A program made the translations under genes and the position numbers. From Kalmanozyma brasiliensis GHG001 (Eukaryota > Basidiomycota > Ustilaginomycetes > Ustilaginales), in NCBI RefSeq assembly GCF_000497045.1, contig NW_015961948.1:620001-684000 (forward strand): 64,000 nt of DNA, written 5' to 3'. The notes below the pieces were generated by a model. It had not been told where the DNA came from. It ran no database searches and saw nothing but the letters and a program-made list of their open reading frames with translations. Of this stretch, positions 1 to 9,215 are shown one piece after another; position 1 is the stretch's first letter; each line of letters opens with the position of its first letter.

Positions 1-1
1 C

Positions 2-823
2 ACGAACATCATCCAGCACGCCGAGATCTCGCATGACGGCGCGTGGCTCTCGACAATGTCGTCGGATCTGCAGCACCACATCTTCTCGCTCGACTCGTTG
101 ACATATGGACGAACGCTCCCGTCTCCCTCATCGCTGCCTTCTGGTGCCGTCTTCCATCCCTCGACGTCCGCGCGCTTCAGCAGCATGCTGACGCTCATCT
201 TCGCCGACAACAAGGTCGAATTCTGGGATGTCGAGAGCGGCAAGGAGCTCACCACCGCTCCTGCCACTAGCAGCGCTACCAACGTCGACGCTGTCGCAGA
301 TGCAGCGGGAAGCCCACGCAAAAGAGCCAACCACTCCCGCACCACGTCCACCGCCACAGCTGCAGACGCGCGCACCACCCTCGTCCAAAACCTCACCTCG
401 CTCAAACAGACGCTGCAGCTGCGACTTGCGAGTCTGCGCGACTTTGCCATCTCGGCGCTCTGGTGTGGCGATGGTAGTGGCAACCTGGCCAACTACACGC
501 TGGTGGTGTACGGAGCGACGTGGATCGCTACTGCGCGGCCTGCTGTGCGCGCCGAGCAGGCCGCAGCGGAGGACGAGGAGGGTGATGTGCAGATGAACGA
601 TGTCGCTGCACCCACTGCAGCTGCTGAAAAGGCTAAGCTGGACTGGACGGTGCGCACCACGGCCAAGTATCAGCCGCTACTGCTGGTCGCACAGCTGCAG
701 GTCGAGCAGGTGCAGGGCGAGGAGCCGACGGGAGCACATCTCGTGGTTGTGGAAAGACCTTACTTTGAGCTGGCAAAGAAGCTGCCTGCTGCTTTCCACA
801 GGGGTGCTCGGTACGGCGCCTAG
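2..823 (+). CDS. UTP4: U3 snoRNP / small-subunit processome WD40 protein Utp4, C-terminal part (5' truncated by window edge)
   Basis: An open frame enters from the left edge and gives 273 residues before the stop. The first visible part reads as WD40 blades (an FHPS...LTLIFADNKVEFWDVES segment). A Ser/Ala-rich insert follows, then the tail that marks the family: a PLLLV strand, VVVERP near the end, then LPAAFHRGARYGA. Utp4/Cirhin proteins share this terminal VERP...LP...FG/YG element. Utp4 belongs to the t-UTP/UtpA complex, which binds nascent pre-rRNA in the nucleolus for 18S processing and Pol I output. The upstream start and most propellers lie outside the window. The family is recognised from the C-terminus only. 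Confidence 0.8.
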   Translation, partial: TNIIQHAEISHDGAWLSTMSSDLQHHIFSLDSLTYGRTLPSPSSLPSGAVFHPSTSARFSSMLTLIFADNKVEFWDVESGKELTTAPATSSATNVDAVADAAGSPRKRANHSRTTSTATAADARTTLVQNLTSLKQTLQLRLASLRDFAISALWCGDGSGNLANYTLVVYGATWIATARPAVRAEQAAAEDEEGDVQMNDVAAPTAAAEKAKLDWTVRTTAKYQPLLLVAQLQVEQVQGEEPTGAHLVVVERPYFELAKKLPAAFHRGARYGA

Positions 824-1209
824 AGCGTCCGTGTATCAAACTTGTTGTACTTCATACAGTATCACATCTTCGTTCGCGCGAGTGTTCTCAATCCGCCCAT
901 CGTGTCGAGCGTGAGCCAGCGTGAGCCGAAAGCGTATGCACTCAGCCTTTCAAGCGAAGGGGGAAGCACAGGTGATGAGCTCTCCGCACGAATCACACAC
1001 ATCCACCCTCATCTGACACACGACCTCAGTATTCACACAACCATCAACTCGTGACATTGCCACAAAGCCCGCGACACTACAAACGATAACCGTAGCGTGA
1101 ATGTTCTGCTTCTCGAATTGGGGACTCACCAATTCCTCTCGACCTGGGCGAGCCAACCAGGGTACATCTGTAATCGTTAAGAGCCAAGGGGGGTGGAGGA
1201 GAGATTTTG
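824..1209. other. Convergent intergenic stretch, 3' ends of UTP4 and the bZIP gene
   Basis: About 390 bases between two convergent stop codons. No credible gene is seen. If the bZIP gene is not spliced as proposed, its frame runs on to 950 and covers part of this stretch. Confidence 0.5.
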
Positions 1210-2311
1210 TTAAACTAGGATTGCCGGTTCCAAGTGGGTCGACGCTGCGGGGGAGGATGCCACGATCTCGTCGCCATCCGCACTCAGATCGGAGTCGATA
1301 AGGCTGCAGGAGCTGACGACGAGAGCGGGCAGGGGAGGACTGGCGAACAGTCGGGGATCTGAAATCACGGATACTCGCCGAGGAACTGGGGTCTTGGGCC
1401 ATGGGCCACTGTGCGTGGGCTGTTGATGGGGCGTGCTGGTGCAGGAGCCACGTTGCCAGGTCGGCTCTTTGCGCTTGCGTTGGCACCGCCGTTGCTTGAG
1501 ATGTGACGTCTTGAGCGAACATTTGGGTCGGTTCGAGCGTCATCGACGGCGCATACACCGGCCAAGCTGATTCCAGCGACGTAGCAGGGAGATGCAGCAT
1601 GTCTATCGACTCGGCCTTGGGTGCAGAATCGAGTGGAAGGGCATCGGCCATTTCGAAACGAGGAGTCGAGGGTGACCGATGCGATACGACAGACTCGCGC
1701 GATGATGAGGAGGGTGTATTGCTTGTCATCGAGTCGAAGCGACCGTGAGTGACTTGAGCCGCGCGGATGCCTGCGTCGGCGATGCCTTCGCTGGCCGTCA
1801 TCGCTCCGTATGCTTGTTGTGAGGGGAAAGGGAGCGTCCCATCGAGCTGAAACCCGACGTCTTTCGCGAACGCCTGCATCTTGGACACTTTGCGCTTCTT
1901 TGTTGTGATCGACGAGGTGTGGTTCCAACCTCTTTCCTGATTGGCGACTACAGTGTCTGCACTCGTTCTTGACCTTGCGCTCGAGGACGAGGAGGATCCA
2001 GAAGCCAAGCCGGCTTGGGCAAGCATCGCATACAATCTCGCATTCTCAGCGCGCAGCTCTTCCAGCTCGCTATCACTCGATGAGCTGGTAGAACCTGAGG
2101 CTGAAGCAGAGGCACGAGCAGCGAGCTCCGCATTCTGATCTCGGAGCTGACGGACGCACGCTTCGAGCGAAGAGACGGTCTCTTCGAGCGTCTTGATGTA
2201 CGCCTTTCTGCGAACGCGCAGATCGGCTTGCGCCTGAGCGTTTCGAGTGCGTTGTCGGCCCATGGTGAACGATGGGCCCGCTTCCGGCGTCGAACCTGAC
2301 GTTGCTGACAT
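1210..2311 (-). CDS. bZIP transcription factor (probably one C-terminal intron)
   Basis: Starts at the ATG at 2311 (MSATSGSTPEAG). A basic region near residues 20-40 (QRTRNAQAQADLRVRRKAY) carries the bZIP N-x7-R signature. A leucine-zipper-like coiled coil follows (TLEETVSSLEACVRQL, ELEELRAENARLYAML), then a Ser-rich body. The unspliced frame runs to a stop at 950, but its last 110 residues look non-coding. The +1 frame from about 1340 gives a plausible acidic tail (SLIDSDLSADGDEIV, ending HLEPAILV) with a stop at 1210-1212. I infer a short intron between about 1340 and 1500 but cannot fix its borders. Likely a nuclear DNA-binding regulator; target unknown. Confidence 0.7.
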
Positions 2312-2853
2312 TGTCGAAATATCGATAGGGAGGGAAGGGAAAGCAAGATAGGGACCAGAGGATGGTGATAAGGATGAGATGCATTGAAGTGGTGGGCCGA
2401 CTAGTGACTCCGCTATCGGGCCAGGGCGGGCGGGAAAGCCACAGTTTGAAAGGTGTGTCAAACTATACACCGGAGCGAAGCGAGCGCGATACGCCAGGCG
2501 CCGCCGGATCACCCAGCCGCGGCTCATAGATCGGATTATTTTAGCGCCAAAAAGAAAAGGAGAACTGCAGCACCTAGGATTCCCGCGTGGTCCCCCACCG
2601 CAGTACTGACTAGGCGATACCTTGCTTAACTTCGCAGATCGGACGGGATGCGGTGCTTTCAAGGTTCTATGGCCGCAGATGTAAGATGCGTCAAAGCGCT
2701 TTATATGTACAGCAATATGTACAGCAGCGTGGCAATGCACTCTGAACGAGCAACAAGTTGTGAAAGGCAGCCAACGCAGCTCTCCCCGGAGACCATTGAC
2801 TGGCTCAACGAAAGCTTGCAGTGTGAGAGACTAGAATACACATGAGGTGGCGA
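2312..2853. other. Intergenic: bZIP promoter and MAK5 3' region
   Basis: The stretch holds the upstream region of the bZIP gene and the downstream region of MAK5, both on the minus strand. No gene is seen. Two tandem 12-base copies of ATATGTACAGCA at 2703-2726 put two TGTACATA elements on the MAK5 transcript strand (separate feature). Confidence 0.6.
2704..2723 (-). promoter_or_regulatory. Two tandem Pumilio/Puf-type elements (UGUACAUA) in the presumed MAK5 3' UTR
   Basis: On the minus strand the sequence reads TGTACATA twice (complement of 2704-2711 and 2716-2723), 12 bases apart and about 130-150 bases past the MAK5 stop. UGUANAUA is the established core bound by Pumilio/Puf3-type RNA-binding proteins. 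Whether the MAK5 transcript extends this far is inferred. Confidence 0.45.
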
Positions 2854-5661
2854 CTACTCTGACTTGCGCTTCTGTTGCTTGTTGACCTTGCCCTTCTTCC
2901 CGGCTGCTTGCGGTGCTGATGCCGTCTTGCCCTTATTGTTGGTGACAGCACCTTCCTTGACCATCTTCTGCTTCTTCTTCGCCGGCTGCACCTGCCTTGA
3001 CTGCAGCTCTGTCTGCGCATTCGTGTTCTGCACGCCCAAGATCTGCTCATGGCTCCTGTTGCTGATCATGTCGTCCACCCATGCGCTACCTTGCAAGCCC
3101 GTTGCCGTCAGGTACCGGTGCGACAGGCCCGTGGTCGTGATCGGCTTGGCCAGCAAAGCGCTCAGCTTGGCCTTCATCTCGTTGAGCTTTGCCGCTGCTT
3201 TCCCATTTTGCGCTCTGCTTCGACCCGCAGTGGGTGCGTCCGGGTCGACGTCGTCATCCGACATGGCCAGGTCCGCCTCTTCAGCAAGCTTAGCGAGCCA
3301 ATTGTCGTCGTGCGCTTGCTTGTTGGCCTCGTGCGTCTGCTTGTCGATGGCGAGCGCCAGTTCGACTCGCTCTCGTAGCAGAGCGAGGGTGGAGAAAGTG
3401 ACCGGGAAGGTGGCGATGTCGGTTTTGCGACCCATGGCACGGCAAAGCTGAGCCCAGAGCGTCTTCTCTTTGGGCTCGATCAGCGCAAGGGACACACCGG
3501 TGCGCCCGGCACGCGCAGTACGACCGCTTCTGTGAACGTACGTGTCGGCTGAGCGCGGCAATTGATAGTGCACGACGTGCTCCACACTGGGAATGTCAAG
3601 ACCACGAGCAGCAACGTCGGTAGCGAGCAGAACGCAGTTGGTTACCTTGCCCGATCGGTTGAAAGCGCGGAAGCGATCAAGATTCTTCAGTCGCTGCTTT
3701 TGCTGAAGCTGACTGTGAATCGGATAGCAAGTAACGTTGAGTTGAGCCAGGATGGGCGTCAGCCTTCGGATGCCGTCGATCGAGTTGACAAAGACGAGCG
3801 ATCTTCCGGGGTATCGCAGCAAGAAGTAGTAGAGGTAGAGGTCTTTGTCTTTGCCCACGCACTCGATCTTGGTCTCCATCAGTCCTTCGGGCAGGCCCTG
3901 GCCGGGAGTAAGATCGATCACAGCGGGTGACTCGTCTCGGAAGTCAACACGGTCCATGAGTTCGTCGAGGGTCGTGGCATTCTCCTTGCGCTTCGAGTGG
4001 CGCTTCTTGGTGAATTGCTGGACTTTGCGACGCCTCTTGAGGTTGACCTGCAATGCTTTGCTGAGTGTAGCGGAGAAGATGAAGGTCTGCATGTTGGCGT
4101 TCGGCTTGACGCCGTGCGACTCTACCTCCGACTCGTCGTCTTGATCCGAGTCGCCGCCTCTTTGCTGGCCCTCCTTCCCTTCCGATGGGCGCCTGGCTTC
4201 GGAACGGTTAACGAGGTTGAGAATATGTTCCATCTCGGCGAAGTGGCCCACTTCGACCATCCTGTCGGCTTCATCGAGCACCAAGAAGCGTGTTTGCTTG
4301 ATCCGCGCCGCCAGGTGATCGTCCAGCCGCGTCATTTCCCAGAGACGACCGGGTGTGGCAACGATAATGTCGACCCCGGCCTTGCGATCGCCCTGCCTGA
4401 AGCGCCCTTCGAGCAAGCGACGCTGCTTTTGCTCCGACATGCCACCGCAGACGACGGCGATCTGAGGACGGCGCAGTAGCTTCTTGTGCGAAATCTCTGC
4501 CTCGTCGTCGTCGGCATCAGAGACCAGGCAGCTGGCTCGAACAAGGTCGGTGAGATGCGAGGACACCTGAAGTGTCAGTTCACGTGTGGGACAGAGAATC
4601 AGAGCACCCAGAGGCGGTGGCACATCTTCTGCTGACCGTGAGCGAGAAGACGATGCAACAGCGTTCTCGGCGTTCTCAAAGAGGTAGTTGAGGATGGGGA
4701 GACCATAGGCCAGCGTCTTACCGCTTCCAGTCTGAGAAACACCGATTACGTCACGCTTCTTTCGCGAGCTGGATGCCGCAGCGGCGGCATCGTCTGAGTC
4801 GTCCGAGGAGGCTGCGTCTTGCTGCAGACCAAGGGCGAAGGGGATGGATCGATTCTGAATCTCTGTTGGCTTGCTGAAGCCCTTTTGGGCGAGCGCACGC
4901 TTGATGTCGGCGTGCAAGGGGAGATGCGACCACGCTGGAAGAACGGCATTATCGAATTCGGCATCAGCCTCCTCGTCGTCCTGCAAGTCGAGCTCGTGTG
5001 CATTGCGGAAAGCCTCGGCCAGATCGTCGTCGTCCAGATCCAAATCCGAGTCTCCTGCAGCGATGGCCTCTTCGCCTTCAGCAGCTGGCAGTGTGAAGTC
5101 GGCTGCTGTTTCATATTGGTCCGAGGCCGCCTCATCGAATTCTTCGGTTGCGGCTGTGATGTCAGCGTCTTGAAGAGAGTCTAGTGTCGCATGCTCATCG
5201 ACATCGGAGGCGACCTCTTCAACCGGCCTCTTCTTGAGCTGCTTCTTCTTTGGCTTCTTCTTCAGGGCGACGGGCTCGGCAAAATCTAGTTTGGGAGTTG
5301 GCTTGGCCTTCGTTTGCTTGCCTTTGAGCTTGTTGTCCGACGCAAGAAAGCTAATGGTGCGCGAGCCATCGTCACGAGATTCCTGAACGACATCAACATC
5401 GTCGATCTCCTGCAGACCCATGAAATCGTCATCGTTCCAGTTGAGCGTGTTGAAGAAGTCGGATTCGGTGACACCAGCTCCTCCCGACTGCGCTTCGGAG
5501 GGAAGATGGACGGTGGACCATGCTAGCTTTGTAGGGTCGACGCTCTTTCGGTTCTGCTTCCGGGAAGCAGCTTTTGATGACGAAGCTGTTCTGCCGTTGC
5601 CAACATGCTTGCCGCCCGGCGCTAGCGAGCGTGCCTTTGATGAGGATGCTTCCTTGGCCAT
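2854..5661 (-). CDS. MAK5: DEAD-box ATP-dependent RNA helicase Mak5 (DDX24 family)
   Basis: 935 residues, no introns. All helicase motifs are visible: Q motif KPTEIQ, motif I SQTGSGKT (about residue 308), PTRELTLQV, TPGR, DEAD (about 463), SAT in FIFSATLS, motif IV LVFVNS, LATDVAARGLDIP, and HRSGRTARAGRTG (about 712). Typical Mak5/DDX24 features are the long acidic N-terminus with WNDDDFMGLQEID, large charged insertions between motifs, and a Lys-rich C-terminus. Mak5 acts in the nucleolus in 60S ribosomal subunit assembly. The frame is open for another 161 codons upstream, but the ATG at 5661 (MAKEASSSK) starts family-like sequence. Divergent from the EF-hand gene, with 265 bases between starts. 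Confidence 0.92.
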   Translation of the reverse strand: MAKEASSSKARSLAPGGKHVGNGRTASSSKAASRKQNRKSVDPTKLAWSTVHLPSEAQSGGAGVTESDFFNTLNWNDDDFMGLQEIDDVDVVQESRDDGSRTISFLASDNKLKGKQTKAKPTPKLDFAEPVALKKKPKKKQLKKRPVEEVASDVDEHATLDSLQDADITAATEEFDEAASDQYETAADFTLPAAEGEEAIAAGDSDLDLDDDDLAEAFRNAHELDLQDDEEADAEFDNAVLPAWSHLPLHADIKRALAQKGFSKPTEIQNRSIPFALGLQQDAASSDDSDDAAAAASSSRKKRDVIGVSQTGSGKTLAYGLPILNYLFENAENAVASSSRSRSAEDVPPPLGALILCPTRELTLQVSSHLTDLVRASCLVSDADDDEAEISHKKLLRRPQIAVVCGGMSEQKQRRLLEGRFRQGDRKAGVDIIVATPGRLWEMTRLDDHLAARIKQTRFLVLDEADRMVEVGHFAEMEHILNLVNRSEARRPSEGKEGQQRGGDSDQDDESEVESHGVKPNANMQTFIFSATLSKALQVNLKRRRKVQQFTKKRHSKRKENATTLDELMDRVDFRDESPAVIDLTPGQGLPEGLMETKIECVGKDKDLYLYYFLLRYPGRSLVFVNSIDGIRRLTPILAQLNVTCYPIHSQLQQKQRLKNLDRFRAFNRSGKVTNCVLLATDVAARGLDIPSVEHVVHYQLPRSADTYVHRSGRTARAGRTGVSLALIEPKEKTLWAQLCRAMGRKTDIATFPVTFSTLALLRERVELALAIDKQTHEANKQAHDDNWLAKLAEEADLAMSDDDVDPDAPTAGRSRAQNGKAAAKLNEMKAKLSALLAKPITTTGLSHRYLTATGLQGSAWVDDMISNRSHEQILGVQNTNAQTELQSRQVQPAKKKQKMVKEGAVTNNKGKTASAPQAAGKKGKVNKQQKRKSE

Positions 5662-5926
5662 AGTGTGTCGGTCCGGCCCGGCGAGGAGGTGATGAGTGTG
5701 AAGGGGTAGCGTTGTAAAACGGCACAGCTCTGTCAAAAAAGTGTCAAAAAGGCAAGAAGAATGCAAAATTTCTGGGCTTCGGAAGTCGGAAAGGTGGAGA
5801 AGAAAGCATGCAAAGAGAGCTTGACGAGATGTCAGGAAGTGGCGATGCACTCGCTCTGATCCAGAACATCTTCCGCAGTACAACTGGCCCTCCTCAGCAC
5901 TTGCAGATCGAAGTGACAGCAGCGAT
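5662..5926. promoter_or_regulatory. Divergent promoter between MAK5 and the EF-hand gene
   Basis: 265 bases separate the two start codons. The stretch contains GTGATGAG near 5688, which resembles the PAC element, and AAAATTT at 5765-5771, which resembles the RRPE core. Both elements are linked to ribosome-biogenesis genes in yeast. The matches are short and could be chance. Confidence 0.35.
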
Positions 5927-6520
5927 ATGAGCACAAGCGTAGGAGCACCAGCTGTGGAAGAGCATGAGAAGGAGAAGGCAGCTTTGCTCGACGAAGAGGG
6001 AGACCTGACGCCCAAGGTGAGTTCTTGTGTAGACACGTTGCAGACGAGAGCACACCTGCTGACCGCCGCTCTTCGTGACATCTGCCTTGGACAGTTTGAG
6101 GCTGCTCTTATCCGAATCTTCGCTCGCTTCTCTTCGTCGTACAAGGAAGCGCATCCGGACGTACAAGCTTCGGGAAGCGGGTCGTCTGCATCAATACCGC
6201 GCCCGGAAGCAACAGACGTCTTGACAGAAGCAGATTTGGACGCTTTCTCGACGGCTACGAATGGAGCTGCACTACCTCAAGAGTCCAAGGATGAGATCCG
6301 CGAGTTCCTGGATATCGACAAGGATGGCAATCTGACATTGCGCGGGTTCATCGAGATGTACCACCTGCAGAGCGACAACGATCCGGAAGAGACATGGAAG
6401 GACCTGAGCAAGCTTGGATTCAGCAGCAGTCTCGAGTACGAGGATGAGAGGAAGCAAGCGACCGAGACGAAGGCAGCGGGCGACTCGGCCACAGATCAGG
6501 TAGCAGATAGCAAGAATTGA
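5927..6520 (+). CDS. EF-hand domain protein, two exons
   Basis: Exons 5927-6016 and 6095-6520 (intron 6017-6094, 78 nt, GTGAGT...ACAG) give 171 residues. After the splice comes a helical segment (FEAALIRIFARFSSSYKEA), then an EF-hand loop DIDKDGNLTLRG followed by FIEMYHLQ. Loop positions 1, 3, 5 and 6 fit the calcium-binding pattern, but position 12 is Gly instead of Glu/Asp, so binding may be weak or lost. The arrangement recalls the N-terminal EF-hand part of calcium-binding TPR proteins, but no TPRs are present. The intron is a multiple of three and stop-free, so intron retention would insert 26 residues. Function unknown. Confidence 0.75.
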   Translation: MSTSVGAPAVEEHEKEKAALLDEEGDLTPKVSSCVDTLQTRAHLLTAALRDICLGQFEAALIRIFARFSSSYKEAHPDVQASGSGSSASIPRPEATDVLTEADLDAFSTATNGAALPQESKDEIREFLDIDKDGNLTLRGFIEMYHLQSDNDPEETWKDLSKLGFSSSLEYEDERKQATETKAAGDSATDQVADSKN

Positions 6521-7781
6521 TATGTAGTCGAAGCCAACCGGACAACGATGATTCCCTCGCTTCGCCCCCTGATCTGCGATACATCGTGAGCGTACGAGAA
6601 TGAAGCTACATAGATGCTGACTGACACGGCCGACCTGAGATAGACCTCTACAGACCCAGCCAGGCAAGGTCACTTGAGGTCATCAGCACGTCCAATTGAC
6701 CTCAATTTGGAAAGTGCAGGCTCCGAAAATCGAGTGAGAAAAGGTGGACCAAAAATTGGTCACCAACTGATCTGGCTCGGATGGAAATGCGAGCAGACAG
6801 CAAACGAAGCGTCGGCTGAAGAGAAGGCAAGCTCGGACGAGCTCGTCTTGACTTAAATAGGCACACAGACGAGATCGTCTCTGCGTCACAAAGATCGACG
6901 CAAGTGAGCCCGGCAGAGCAAACAACGGCGGCAAGGAGCATATGGAAAACGCATAAAGACGGCAAAGGCTTGCCAGCAAGTGGGAGACCGAAAGGGCAAG
7001 CACGGCAAGACTCGCCTGGAACTCAAGAAAAATGAGGAACTTGGCGGTGCACGTCGCAGATCATTCGCCTTGCCAAGCGAGACCACGGCACATGGGCAGT
7101 TGATCTGTGTGACGACTTAGGCAGCAGCAGACGCGCACCTCTTGTGACTTGAAGAGAGAGTGAGCCTGGAACCGCTTTGAATTTTGGTGGAAATTGGATT
7201 TCCGATTTTGCAGCGTCGCTCCTCGCTCTCCACCGGCCGCATCGATCTGCAGTCACAGTGCGTGTGGGTGCGTCGCAGCTCAACCACAGCCCGCTTCAAG
7301 CACTAGACAGCCGCGCTCCTAGCCAAACAACGTTAATAACATAGGCTGAAAATCCACAGACTGCTCTACTGCCGTATTTTCGTATCGCTCTCGCTCGTCT
7401 TTCTCCTCTTCCATCACCCATCACATCCGACAATCTCTGTTGCTTCATCCTTTCTTCGAGAAGTCACTATCGCAACCGCCGACTCTGCCGTTGTCACATC
7501 AGCTCGCCACGCAACAATATCAGCTCAAACTACGGCGCATCCGAACCTGTGACTAAGACGGTTCGCTCCTCGAATCATCACTCGATTCAACTGCTCAGCA
7601 TCCACGCCAGCTCAGGTGATCCATCTTCGGCTCGAAGACTTCATCAGTTTGCTATAGCAGCGAGCGCGTTACGAAAGACTACATCAGCCTCGACGGACTG
7701 CCACCATCTGTCAACGATACTCGCATCATCCGAACGACTCAGCCTTCCACGTTGACAGCTGCCGACAGCTCATAGCCCATC
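6521..7781. other. 1.26 kb intergenic stretch upstream of the Pro-rich protein gene
   Basis: No credible coding sequence on either strand; the short ORFs have unbiased composition. From about 7380 to 7780 the plus strand is pyrimidine-rich (many TC and CATC runs), as expected for the promoter and long 5' UTR of the gene starting at 7782. No RNA gene was recognised. Confidence 0.5.
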
Positions 7782-8816
7782 ATGTCGGCGGTCTACTCCA
7801 TCTACACGTCGCCCAACCATGCGCCCATTCCTAATCATCTCCCCACTCTCATCGTGACGCCTTACGGCCAGCCGCATCACACTCTCTATTCCTACATCCA
7901 CACCAACTTCAACAAGGAGACCTACCTCCTAACCCCCTCCCCTCAGGGCGACCTTTGTGTCGCCAAGATGGTTCCTCCCCCCGGCTCCCGAGGCTCGGGT
8001 GGCCCAGGCTCCTCCGAAGGTGGTCATTCGAGTGGTCACGACAACAAAACAGTGCGCTGCGAGGCCTCGCGCAATCTCAAGTGGTCCATCACCAATACCG
8101 GCATCAACGCGCCAGTATACAAGCTCACTCTCCCAAACCCCGACGCACCTGGCCACGAGCAACCCCTCTTCCAAATCTCAAAACCAAATCCCAACGCAAC
8201 TTGGTGGTCCATGTTCTACTTCACATACGCTGGCCACTTAATCCCACCAAAGCGGATCGAGTTCGGCAAGATTCAGAAGAATGCAGCAGCAGGCAGCGGC
8301 GGCGGAGGCGGAACACGCGTCACTATCGCTGGAAAGACACCAGAGGAGAAGGCAGTTTGGCAGACGCTTGGTGAAGGAAACGAGGACATGGTCGAGTGGA
8401 TCGTACTTTGCGCTTCGCTCAATGTGCTCGATGACGAGATCATCAAGGCGGCGCAAGGTAGCGAACCAAGGCCAAGTGGTCCGGCTCCAAAGGCCGTTCC
8501 TTCCAGTCGTCCGGCCGTAGGGGCTGTTCGTGCTGCCAATCCTCCAGGCAAGCCCATCATGCCCATTCCGCAGGGCGGTGTCAATACCGGCTACAGGGGT
8601 CCCAGCCAGGCCACCGGTCCTCCTATGCGTGCTGGCCCTGGCCCGCAGCCCAACCCACAAATGTACCAGCAGCAGCGCGGAGGTGCGCCGCCTCCTCAGG
8701 GCTACCGAGGCCCTCCTCCGGCCGGCCAGCCCATGCCTATGCCACAACCGGGTTACGCTCCACCACCTCAGCAAGGACGCGGTCCTGTCCCAGCGAGCAA
8801 CGGTCGTCGCTTCTAA
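7782..8816 (+). CDS. Conserved-looking protein with Gly linker and Pro/Gln-rich tail, function unknown
   Basis: 344 residues in one exon. The first 225 residues look globular: MSAVYSIYTSPNHAPIPNH, then an ERC-like beta-rich segment (VRCEASRNLKWSITNTG, VYKLTLPNPD, LFQISKPNPNATWWSMFYF) and a helical WQTLGEGNEDMVEWIVLCASL. The strand pattern of repeated inward aromatic residues resembles a Tubby-C/LURP-one type lipid-binding fold; this is an impression, not a match. The last 110 residues are low-complexity Pro/Gly/Gln (PPPQGYRGPPPAGQP). No signal peptide or membrane segment is seen. The start has a good context and follows a long pyrimidine-rich leader. Confidence 0.75.
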   Translation: MSAVYSIYTSPNHAPIPNHLPTLIVTPYGQPHHTLYSYIHTNFNKETYLLTPSPQGDLCVAKMVPPPGSRGSGGPGSSEGGHSSGHDNKTVRCEASRNLKWSITNTGINAPVYKLTLPNPDAPGHEQPLFQISKPNPNATWWSMFYFTYAGHLIPPKRIEFGKIQKNAAAGSGGGGGTRVTIAGKTPEEKAVWQTLGEGNEDMVEWIVLCASLNVLDDEIIKAAQGSEPRPSGPAPKAVPSSRPAVGAVRAANPPGKPIMPIPQGGVNTGYRGPSQATGPPMRAGPGPQPNPQMYQQQRGGAPPPQGYRGPPPAGQPMPMPQPGYAPPPQQGRGPVPASNGRRF

Positions 8817-9215
8817 GCGTGAGAGTATCTCTGCCTTTCGATGAAGGCGCCTGCCAGAGAAGCGTCGGTTCACTCATAAGCCGAGCGTTGTCGCTTCTGG
8901 CTTGCGGCTCTGACCTCCCAGAGTCTCTTGAACACGGCTGCCGCGCTCTTGGCACTGCATGGCCCATTCGAACAGTCCACCAACTCCCGATCCCTGTACA
9001 TAATTTCCTCTCCACTGCCTCCCTCTCCCACATTGCTTGTATCTTGCACCTGTGCTTGTACTCTGTCTCTCCTTTCTTGACGCTCTTTTGCTTATTTCGT
9101 CCACGCTCTTCCCACATGCATTTCTCACGCTTCTGTCGGCTTTCTACGAACAATCTATTTGCGCAATGGCAGTCTAGTCCTGCTTTCAAAGTGTCCGTGG
9201 CTACAAACGGTGACC
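8817..9215. other. Convergent intergenic stretch with one Puf-type element
   Basis: About 400 bases between two convergent stop codons. No gene is seen. CCCTGTACATAA at 8992-9003 holds a UGUACAUA core with C at the -2 position, about 180 bases past the stop of the gene at 7782-8816. Confidence 0.45.
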
